From NCBI RefSeq assembly GCF_900107925.1, contig NZ_FNUJ01000006.1, forward strand, positions 558,001 to 622,000: a stretch of 64,000 nt of DNA, given 5' to 3'. The notes under the pieces are model-generated. The model searched no databases. It was not told where the DNA came from and worked only from the letters and a program-made list of their open reading frames with translations. This DNA is from Amycolatopsis pretoriensis (GTDB taxonomy: Bacteria > Actinomycetota > Actinomycetes > Mycobacteriales > Pseudonocardiaceae). The position numbers were made by a program, and so were the translations under genes. This document shows positions 57,998 to 64,000 of the stretch, in pieces; the first letter of the stretch is position 1; each line of letters opens with the position of its first letter.

Positions 57998-59182
57998 ATG
58001 CCCGCCGCTCTGCTCGCACTGGCGATCAGCGCTTTCGGGATCGGCACCACCGAGTTCGTGATCATGGGCCTGCTGCCCGAGGTCGCGGGCGACTTCGGTG
58101 TCTCGATCCCGTCCGCAGGCCTGCTCATCTCGGGTTACGCGCTCGGCGTCGTCGTCGGTGCTCCCCTGCTCACCGCGCTCGCTTCGCGGGTGCCGCGCAA
58201 GACCGTCCTCGTCGCCCTGATGGGCCTGTTCATCGTGGGCAACGTGCTCTCGGCGCTGGCGCCGAGCTACGGCCTGCTGATGACCGGCCGGGTCGTCGCG
58301 GCGCTGTCGCACGGCGCGTTCTTCGGCGTCGGCTCGGTCGTCGCCGCGTCGCTGGTCGCCCCGGCCAAGCAGGCCGGCGCGATCGCGCTGATGTTCACCG
58401 GGCTGACCGTGGCCAACGTCCTCGGCGTGCCGGCCGGCACCGCGCTCGGCCAGGCCTTCGGCTGGCGCTCGACGTTCTGGGTCGTCAGCGCGCTGGGCGT
58501 CGTCGGCGCCGTCGGCATCCTCGCGCTCGTGCCGCACCAGCCGAAGAGCGGCAACGTCGGCCTGCGCGGCGAACTCGCCGTCTTCCGCCGCCCGCAGGTG
58601 TGGCTCGCCCTCGCCATGACGGCGCTCGGCTTCGCCGGCGTCTTCGCGTCCTTCACCTACATCGCGCCGATGATGACCGAGGTCGCCGGCTTCTCGAGCG
58701 GGGCCGTCACCTGGCTGCTCGTGCTGTTCGGCGCCGGCCTGTTCGCCGGCAACCTGCTCGGCGGCCGCGCCGCGGACCGCAAGCTCATGCCGAGCCTCTA
58801 CGTCATCCTCGCCGCGCTGGCGCTCGTGCTGGTCGCGTTCGTCTTCACCGCGCACGCGAAGGTCCCGGCCGCGATCACCATCGCGCTGTTCGGCGCGGCG
58901 GGCTTCGCCACGGTGCCACCGCTGCAGGCCCGCGTCCTGGCCAAGGCCGAGGGCGCCCCGGCGCTGGCGTCGGCGGCGAACATCGCCGCGTTCAACCTCG
59001 GCAACGCGGGCGGCGCGTGGCTCGGCGGCCAGGCCATCGAGGCCGGGCTCGGCTACACGGCCCCCAACTGGATCGGCGCCGTGCTCGCCGCGGCGGGCCT
59101 CGCCGTGGCACTCGTTTCGGGGCTGCTCGACCGCCGGGCCTCCAGTAGTTTCACACCAGGGGAACGGGTACTCACCCGTTAA
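57998..59182 (+). CDS. MFS efflux transporter (AraJ/Cmx-like DHA1 family)
   Basis: A 394-residue transporter with 12 helices: ISAFGIGTTEFVIMGLLPEVAGDF at the start is the DHA1 signature, GYALGVVVGAPLLTAL carries motif C-like Gly spacing, and LTALASRVPRK corresponds to motif A. Family members export sugars or drugs. AAGAAGGAAG precedes ATG 57998. The aldo-keto reductase gene follows after 24 bases, so both are probably induced together when MarR is released. Confidence 0.9.
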   Translation: MPAALLALAISAFGIGTTEFVIMGLLPEVAGDFGVSIPSAGLLISGYALGVVVGAPLLTALASRVPRKTVLVALMGLFIVGNVLSALAPSYGLLMTGRVVAALSHGAFFGVGSVVAASLVAPAKQAGAIALMFTGLTVANVLGVPAGTALGQAFGWRSTFWVVSALGVVGAVGILALVPHQPKSGNVGLRGELAVFRRPQVWLALAMTALGFAGVFASFTYIAPMMTEVAGFSSGAVTWLLVLFGAGLFAGNLLGGRAADRKLMPSLYVILAALALVLVAFVFTAHAKVPAAITIALFGAAGFATVPPLQARVLAKAEGAPALASAANIAAFNLGNAGGAWLGGQAIEAGLGYTAPNWIGAVLAAAGLAVALVSGLLDRRASSSFTPGERVLTR

Positions 59183-59206
59183 CCCATGAACCGGAAAGGA
59201 AATCAC

Positions 59207-60040
59207 GTGACCAGCGTGCCCGTGATCGAACTCAACAACGGCGTCCGGATGCCCCAGCTCGGCTTCGGCGTCTTCCAGATCCCGGACGACGAGACCGTCG
59301 CGGCCGTGCGGACCGCGCTCGACGCCGGTTACCGCAGCATCGACACCGCGTCCATCTACGGCAACGAGGCCGCCGTTGGCCGCGCGCTGGCCGAGTCGGA
59401 CGTTCCCCGCGACGAACTGTTCGTCACCACCAAGCTGTTCAACAGCGACCAGGGCTACGACGAGACGCTGCGCGCGTTCGACGAGAGCTTGGGCAAGCTG
59501 GGCTTGGAGCAGCTGGACCTGTACCTCATCCACTGGCCGCTGCCCGCGCGCGACAAGTACCTCGACACCTGGAAGGCGTTCGAGAAGCTGCAGGCCGACG
59601 GCCGCGTCCGCGCGATCGGCGTGTCCAACTTCCAGCCCGCGCACCTCGAGCGGCTGATGGACGCGTCCGACGTCGTCCCGGCGGTCAACCAGGTCGAGCT
59701 GCACCCGTACCTGCAGCAGCGGGAGGTCCGCGAGTTCGACGCGAAGCACGGCATCGCGACGGAGGCGTGGAGCCCGCTCGCCAAGGGCGGCTCGCTGCTG
59801 GGCGACCCGGTGGTGGCCGAGCTGGCGGTCAAGCACAGCCGGACGCCCGCGCAGATCGTGCTGCGCTGGCACCTGCAGCTGGGCAACGTGGTGATCCCGA
59901 AGTCCGCGACGCCGTCGCGGATCGAGGAGAACTTCGACCTGTTCGAATTCACCCTGTCGGAGGACGAGGTGGAGTCGCTGTCCCCCTTGGACCGCGGCGA
60001 GCGCACCGGCCCGGACCCGGACACCTTCAACGCCGGCTGA
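59207..60040 (+). CDS. Aldo/keto reductase (2,5-diketogluconate-reductase-like)
   Basis: A 277-residue NADPH-dependent reductase with the catalytic tetrad Asp46, Tyr51 (DTASIYGNE), Lys76 (VTTKLF) and His109 (LIHWPLP), GVSNFQPAHLE, and the cofactor loop IPKSATPSRIEEN. It is an AKR5-type member; it may detoxify carbonyl compounds or act on keto-sugars. GTG 59207 follows AAAGGA at seven bases. Confidence 0.93.
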   Translation: MTSVPVIELNNGVRMPQLGFGVFQIPDDETVAAVRTALDAGYRSIDTASIYGNEAAVGRALAESDVPRDELFVTTKLFNSDQGYDETLRAFDESLGKLGLEQLDLYLIHWPLPARDKYLDTWKAFEKLQADGRVRAIGVSNFQPAHLERLMDASDVVPAVNQVELHPYLQQREVREFDAKHGIATEAWSPLAKGGSLLGDPVVAELAVKHSRTPAQIVLRWHLQLGNVVIPKSATPSRIEENFDLFEFTLSEDEVESLSPLDRGERTGPDPDTFNAG

Positions 60041-60050
60041 CCGCATGACC

Positions 60051-60095
60051 TGAACGACTCGTTCATGTCGTCCGACGACATGAACGAGTCGTTCA
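60051..60095. repeat. Nested palindrome TGAACGA-C-TCGTTCA type
   Basis: 22-bp arms (60051-60072 and 60074-60095) around a single base. Each arm contains its own perfect dyad TGAACGACTCGTTCA or its complement, so it can form one long hairpin or a double-hairpin cruciform. It lies between the convergent ends at 60040 and 60093. Confidence 0.88.
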
Positions 60096-60932
60096 TTGCT
60101 TGCGGGCCACGCCGCCCAGGGTCAGGAAGTTCAGCTCGCTCAGCGGGTTCAGGCGCGGGCCGTCCGGCCACCACTCGTGCAGGTAGACCAAGCCGGGCCG
60201 CAACAGTTCCGTGCCGTCGAAGAAGGCCGCGATCTGCTCGCGCGTGCGGTGCACGCTGCCCAGCCCGGTGCCCTGGAAGCTCGTCTCCAGCAGCCGCGCC
60301 AGCTCCTGGCGCGGCGAGTCCTCTTCCGGGTCGAAGTGGTGCGTGAGCAGCAGGAACGAGCCGGGCGCGAGCGCCGCCACGTACTCCGCGACGATCGACT
60401 TCGCGCGCTCGTAGTCGTCGATGTGGTGGATGATCGACGTCAGGATCAGCGCCACCGGACGGGTGAAGTCGAGGTACTCCGTCACGACGTCGTCGGTCAG
60501 CGTCTCCGCCGGCTTGGTGAGGTCGGCGCCGGTCACGTGGGTCAGGTAGTTCTCTTCCAGCAGCGCCCGGCCGTGCACCTGCACGACCGGGTCGTTGTCG
60601 ACGTACACCACCTGCGCGTCCGGGTTGTACCGCTGCGCCACCTCGTGCGTGTTTTCCGCCGTGGGCATGCCGGAACCCAGGTCGAGGAACTGGTCGATGC
60701 CGCGCTTCCCGGCGAGGAACCGGACCGCGCGCACCAGCCAGTCGCGGTGCTCCTTCGCCATCGTGTGCGCGCCGGGCGCGATCGCCAGCAGGCGCCGCAT
60801 CGCTTCGCGGTCGACCTCGTAGTGGTCGTGGCCGCCCAGCAAAGCGTCCGACAACCGGGCCAGGCTCGCCTTGGAGAAATCGAGGGACGCCGAGCCCCCC
60901 TCGGTTCCGGACCGCAGGTCGCCAGGCGTCAT
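60093..60932 (-). CDS. DUF574/SAV2177-family SAM-dependent methyltransferase
   Basis: A 279-residue class I methyltransferase of the DUF574 family that is expanded in actinomycetes: ALLGGHDHYEVDREAM, FLDLGSGMPTAENTHEVAQ as SAM motif I, VVYVDNDPVVQVHGRALL, and HHIDDYERAKSIV. Substrates are unknown. ATG 60932 is chosen because GGGAGAG lies seven bases before it; GTG 60983 is the longer option. Confidence 0.9.
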   Translation of the reverse strand: MTPGDLRSGTEGGSASLDFSKASLARLSDALLGGHDHYEVDREAMRRLLAIAPGAHTMAKEHRDWLVRAVRFLAGKRGIDQFLDLGSGMPTAENTHEVAQRYNPDAQVVYVDNDPVVQVHGRALLEENYLTHVTGADLTKPAETLTDDVVTEYLDFTRPVALILTSIIHHIDDYERAKSIVAEYVAALAPGSFLLLTHHFDPEEDSPRQELARLLETSFQGTGLGSVHRTREQIAAFFDGTELLRPGLVYLHEWWPDGPRLNPLSELNFLTLGGVARKQ

Positions 60933-61069
60933 CGGCTGCTCTCCCTCGTCGTGCGGCGCCGGCCCCTGCCCGGGTTCGGCCACCTGTGTCCGGCAACGGA
61001 CAGTGCTCAGACTACGACATGCCGTTCACCAAGTGAACCGGGCCGAAGGGCCTTAGCTGCCAGGCACAA

Positions 61070-62158
61070 CTACCCGATCACCAGCTCGCGCCACCTGTGT
61101 CCGCCGTCCGTGGTGCGGTACAGGGCGGAGCCGCCGTCGGCGTCCGGCTGGCCGTCGACGACCACGCCGGTGCCGCCGCCCGGGAAGTCCAGATCGGTCA
61201 GGCTGAACCCGCGGTCCGGCAATTCGGTCGTGGTCCAGGTGCGGCCGCCGTCGGTCGTGCTGTGCAGGAACCCGGTGCCGCCGCCCTCGGCCGCGACGGT
61301 CGCCGACGTCGGTGACGCGGCCGCGAAACCCTGGTTGATCCCGAGGTAGGGCACCGGATCCTCGTCGCTGAACGGCCCGCCGAGCCGGTCCGCGTGCCGC
61401 AGCCGCCGCTCGGTCGAACCGGGCTGCGGCGAACCGGGGCTGCTGCTGCACAACGCCACGACCTGCCGGTCGCGCACGCCGGCGAGCGACGCGACCGTCC
61501 CGGCCGGGCAGGGCGGGGCCGCCGGGGTGAAGCGGACGCCGTCCGGCGAGGTCCAGTACCGCTCGGTGCCGTAGTCCGCGCCGAGCGCGACCTGCAGGCC
61601 GCCGCCGACGGCCAGGTCGCCGTAGGTGAGCCCGCCGGTCACCGCGAACCCGGGCACCGGGACCAGCACCGGCGAGCCGGCGGCGCCGGAGTACAGCCGC
61701 GTCGAACCGCGGCCTTCGCCGTAGGCGGTGAGCACGGCGAAGACGCGGCCACCGGTTTCGGTGAGCTTCGAGAGGTAGTACGGCTCCCGCGCGCCGATCA
61801 GGCCGACCGGGTGCCAGCTCGCGCCGCCGTCGCGGGTCGTGACGACGCGGACGCCGTCGCTGACGTAGGCGACGCGGTCGCCGGTGACCGTCAGGGCGAC
61901 GTGGTTGTGGTTGTCGGGCAACGACATCGGCGGCGCGCCCAGGCGCCGCCAGTGGGTGCCGCCGTCGGTCGTGGCCAGCAGGGCCGGGCACCACTTCTTC
62001 GCGCACGGCGAGTAGCCCAGGACGTACCCGGTGGCGGGGCCGGTCCAGCTCGTCGACGCGGGCCGGAACCCTTGCGGGACCGTGCTTTCCGCGGTCGCGG
62101 GCAAGCCGGACACGGCCAGGAGGGTGAGGACGGACGCCAGCAGCGCCGGGATTCTCAT
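61070..62158 (-). CDS. Secreted BNR-type beta-propeller protein
   Basis: A 362-residue exported protein with a Sec signal (ALLASVLTLLAVSGLPATA, cleavage near 22) and several sialidase-like Asp-box repeats (TTDGGTHWRRLG, TRDGGASWHPVG, TTDGGRTWTTTE, TTDGGHRWRELV), so it folds as a beta-propeller. Catalytic sialidase residues are not evident. Two Cys near the N-terminus (CAKKWC) may form a disulfide. Function unknown. Confidence 0.82.
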   Translation of the reverse strand: MRIPALLASVLTLLAVSGLPATAESTVPQGFRPASTSWTGPATGYVLGYSPCAKKWCPALLATTDGGTHWRRLGAPPMSLPDNHNHVALTVTGDRVAYVSDGVRVVTTRDGGASWHPVGLIGAREPYYLSKLTETGGRVFAVLTAYGEGRGSTRLYSGAAGSPVLVPVPGFAVTGGLTYGDLAVGGGLQVALGADYGTERYWTSPDGVRFTPAAPPCPAGTVASLAGVRDRQVVALCSSSPGSPQPGSTERRLRHADRLGGPFSDEDPVPYLGINQGFAAASPTSATVAAEGGGTGFLHSTTDGGRTWTTTELPDRGFSLTDLDFPGGGTGVVVDGQPDADGGSALYRTTDGGHRWRELVIG

Positions 62159-62228
62159 GATCACCTGGACGTGTCGCGCGGGGCGGGGTTGCGCGGTCTC
62201 GCGAGGTTCCGCCGCGCGGCTCAGCGCG

Positions 62229-62651
62229 TCACGCCGGCCCCTCGGTGAACGAGGCGACGAACCGCAGCAGATCGGCGCCGGCGGCGAGGTCGCCGAGCAC
62301 GATGATCTTCACGGTCGCGCGGTCCGGGTCGTAGATGGTCTCGACGCGCAGGGGCCGCCCGCCGGCGTCCCGCGGGCCGTTCACCGAGGCGACGACCACC
62401 GTGGCGATCCGATCGGCCATCTCCCGGTCGACGCCGGAGACCTCGGCGACGCTCGAAAGTTCGGCGACGGGCCGGTCCGGCCGCGGTTCCGCCACCGGCA
62501 GCCCGGTGAAGGCCTCGAGGTCGTCGGCGGCGATCCGGTACTGCTTGCCGATCCGGACGGCCTTGAGCCGCCCGTCCCGCACGTAGTTCCGCACCGTCCG
62601 GACGTGCAGCCCGAGCTTCGCCGCGACCTGTTCGACGGAGTAGACCTCCAT
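62229..62651 (-). CDS. Excisionase-like (MerR-fold) DNA-binding protein with C-terminal ligand-like domain
   Basis: A 140-residue protein: an N-terminal excisionase/MerR-type winged helix (YSVEQVAAKLGLHVRTVRNYVRDGRL, RIGKQYRIAADDLEAF) and a C-terminal alpha/beta part of unknown role (TVVVASVNGPRDAGGR, VKIIVLGDLAAGADLLRF). AAGGAGG precedes the ATG. A 10-bp-arm inverted repeat sits just upstream, which points to autoregulation. No phage or integrase gene is near, so it is a regulator rather than a true excisionase. Confidence 0.8.
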   Translation of the reverse strand: MEVYSVEQVAAKLGLHVRTVRNYVRDGRLKAVRIGKQYRIAADDLEAFTGLPVAEPRPDRPVAELSSVAEVSGVDREMADRIATVVVASVNGPRDAGGRPLRVETIYDPDRATVKIIVLGDLAAGADLLRFVASFTEGPA

Positions 62652-62661
62652 GAGCCTCCTT

Positions 62662-62696
62662 AAACTGCCCTATCAGGCTACCCGTCAGGGCAGTTT
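62662..62696. promoter_or_regulatory. Inverted repeat AAACTGCCCT-N15-AGGGCAGTTT
   Basis: Perfect 10-bp arms at 62662-62671 and 62687-62696, directly upstream of the ribosome-binding site of the excisionase-like gene. Likely autoregulatory operator. Confidence 0.7.
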
Positions 62697-62798
62697 GCGG
62701 AACTCGGGATTCGCACGACCGGGTCGCGGGTATTCCCCACTGTTGCTTCCACCCGCCAGATACGTCCACATCGGACAGTCGAAAGGACGGCGCCGACG

Positions 62799-63215
62799 AT
62801 GCCGTATCCCCCTCCCCAGGAGCCGTACGAACCGCGGTACGAAGAGGCTCAAGCCGAAGAAGTCGTGGAACGCACCCACCCGCGCATCCGGATCGTGCGG
62901 ACGGTCAACGCCCTGATCCACCTCGTGTGCGCGGTGTTCGCGCTGGTGCTCGCCGTCCACATCGTGCTGGTGCTGGGCGAGGCGAACATGGCGAACGGGT
63001 TCGCGCACCTGATCAACGAGTGGTCCGCGGGCGTCTCCCTCGGCCTGCGCAACCTGTTCACGCCGGATTCGGCGAAGCTGGCGACGTTCTTGAACGACGG
63101 CCTCGCCGCCGTGATCTGGCTGGTCATCGGCGCGATCCTGACCGACGTCATCACGCGGATCGGCGTGCCGGGGCCCCGGCGGGTCTGGTACCGCCGCGGC
63201 TACCGCTACCACTGA
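62799..63215 (+). CDS. Small two-helix membrane protein
   Basis: A 138-residue protein: a Pro/Glu/Tyr-rich cytoplasmic start, two predicted membrane helices (about 39-60, ALIHLVCAVFALVLAVHIVLVL; about 101-122, GLAAVIWLVIGAILTDVITRIG) and a basic Tyr/Arg tail. No family is recognised with certainty; a YggT-like fold is conceivable. AAAGGACGG lies upstream of ATG 62799. A strong hairpin follows the gene. Confidence 0.75.
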   Translation: MPYPPPQEPYEPRYEEAQAEEVVERTHPRIRIVRTVNALIHLVCAVFALVLAVHIVLVLGEANMANGFAHLINEWSAGVSLGLRNLFTPDSAKLATFLNDGLAAVIWLVIGAILTDVITRIGVPGPRRVWYRRGYRYH

Positions 63216-63224
63216 CCGGTACGT

Positions 63225-63265
63225 GAAGAAGGCCTCCCCGGACGCGAGCCGGGGAGGCCTTCTTC
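63225..63265. terminator. Bidirectional terminator hairpin
   Basis: GAAGAAGGCCTCCCCGG and its exact complement form a 17-bp stem around a seven-base loop, between convergent genes. Confidence 0.88.
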
Positions 63266-63276
63266 ATGCTTGAAAA

Positions 63277-63441
63277 CTAGCCTTGCGGTTGTTCGACGAC
63301 CGGTTCGTCGGGCTGCGCCTCGGGCTCCGGCCGCACCTCGGCGGAGTCGGCACCCCGCGGTGCGGGGACGCCCCGGGCGGGGGCGACCACGTCGAAGTGC
63401 TCCCGGCACCAGCGGCCGTAGCGGCGGGCCTGCACTGTCAT
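63277..63441 (-). CDS. Small hypothetical protein
   Basis: A 54-residue protein with a basic helical start (MTVQARRYGRWCREHFDVV) and an acidic Pro/Glu-rich C-terminus. GAGGAGG lies eight bases upstream of ATG 63441. The frame also extends to 63513, but without a comparable ribosome-binding site. No family is recognised. Confidence 0.5.
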   Translation of the reverse strand: MTVQARRYGRWCREHFDVVAPARGVPAPRGADSAEVRPEPEAQPDEPVVEQPQG

Positions 63442-63564
63442 CGCGTCCACCTCCTCTCCACGGGCGATCCTGGTCACACCCTCAGCGTCCTCCGCCGAGG
63501 CGGCGAAAGCCAACAGATTTAAGCGGGACTTAACACACGGCCGGGTGAACGTCTACAAAGGACT

Positions 63565-64000
63565 TCAGCCCGCGAACTCCCGCACGACCGTCCGGCAGAA
63601 CGCCGGCAGGTCGTCCGGATTGCGGCTGGACACCAAGCCGTTGTCGACCACTACTTCTTCGTCGACGACGGTCGCCCCGGCGTTACGCAGGTCGGTGCGG
63701 ATGCTCGGGTACGACGTCAGGGTGCGGCCACGGACGACATCCGCTTCGACGAGCGTCCACGGACCGTGGCAGATCACCCCGACCGGCTTGCCCGCGCGCA
63801 CGAAGTCGCCGGCGAACTTGACCGCCGCGCCGTCCGTGCGCAGGTTGTCGGGGTTCATCGTGCCGCCCGGCAGCAGCAGCGCGTCGAAGTCGCCGACCTC
63901 GACGTCGGCCACCTTCCGGTCGACCGGGAACCGGTCGCCCTTGTCGATGTCGCCGTTCATCGCCTGGATCTCGCCGGTGTCGAGGGACACCAGCTCCACC
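63565..64000 (-). CDS. DJ-1/PfpI-family protein (partial)
   Basis: The C-terminal 145 residues of a class I glutamine-amidotransferase-like protein, cut by the window edge at its 5' side. FDALLLPGGTMNPDNLR and the nucleophile elbow GVICHGPWTLVEADVVRGRTLTSYPS, in order, match PfpI/YhbO-type proteins, which act as deglycases, chaperones or proteases under stress. The catalytic Cys lies in VICHGPW. Confidence 0.88.
   Translation of the reverse strand, partial: VELVSLDTGEIQAMNGDIDKGDRFPVDRKVADVEVGDFDALLLPGGTMNPDNLRTDGAAVKFAGDFVRAGKPVGVICHGPWTLVEADVVRGRTLTSYPSIRTDLRNAGATVVDEEVVVDNGLVSSRNPDDLPAFCRTVVREFAG

Noticed and set aside
62229..62651. Prophage or integrative-element excisionase
   Set aside because: No integrase, replication or transfer genes lie nearby, and the protein has an additional C-terminal domain not found in Xis proteins.

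Overview
The window is high-GC actinobacterial chromosome, most likely from Amycolatopsis or a close Pseudonocardiaceae relative. The signs are very GC-rich third positions, frequent GTG and TTG starts, ATGA and GTGA translational coupling, and a set of typical families: an XRE/DUF5753 regulator paired with a DUF397 protein, a SARP regulator, a DUF574 methyltransferase, and ROK, MarR and TetR regulators. The genus is inferred from style only. There is no rRNA or intact tRNA, no CRISPR array and no insertion sequence. The two edge genes, paaE at the left and a DJ-1/PfpI gene at the right, look like ordinary chromosomal genes; the PfpI gene is cut by the window end.

Left part (1-28 kb). A PaaE reductase is followed by an AbiEi/DUF559-like gene framed by two identical 87-bp palindromic repeats. 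Next come a DUF5666-like anchored protein, a histidine kinase and a GT39 membrane glycosyltransferase; a second GT2-GtrA/GT39 pair lies at 16.9-20.0 kb. All of these units carry CACAG half-sites at 11-bp spacing, which suggests one regulon of an OmpR-type response regulator that is not in the window. Between the two GT loci is an accessory region. It holds an XRE regulator fused to an unknown domain and coupled to a glycosyltransferase-like gene; a divergent class III nucleotide cyclase followed by a Crp/FNR regulator, a perfect TGTGT-N6-ACACA palindrome and two small membrane-protein genes; a tightly coupled four-gene operon (XRE-toroid regulator, cupin, dCTP deaminase-like, ThiL-like); and two stand-alone paralogues of a domain resembling the N-terminus of actinomycete TraB/FtsK-type transfer proteins, one on each side of that operon. 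After these come an NTF2-like protein, a Tat-exported protein, a SARP, a PP2C phosphatase, and an NTPase plus anchored solute-binding protein pair.

Middle part (27-44 kb). A DUF2127 protein, two small Cys-containing proteins and the XRE/DUF397 pair precede a secreted GH92 alpha-mannosidase with a LacI-type operator. Then follow an amidohydrolase, a TetR-ABC ATPase-permease operon with tandem operators, a 1077-residue secreted subtilase, a GH99-like protein, and a divergent xylR-type ROK/xylA pair.

Right part (44-64 kb). A large ebo-like operon runs leftward from 55.7 kb: inositol-3-phosphate synthase-like, UbiA/EboC, TIM-barrel isomerase, EboA, TatD/EboB, EboE, phosphodiesterase/EboF and a second isomerase. 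It is followed by a secreted sugar dehydrogenase-PKD-CBM6-ThuA protein, and a ROK regulator sits upstream. The cluster probably makes or traffics a prenylated, sugar- or inositol-derived metabolite. A MarR/MFS/aldo-keto reductase set, a DUF574 methyltransferase, a secreted beta-propeller, an excisionase-like regulator and small proteins close the window.

Intergenic space carries several families of strong palindromes, usually at gene ends. The best candidates for an undescribed system are the cyclase-Crp-membrane unit and the neighbouring dCTP deaminase-like operon.
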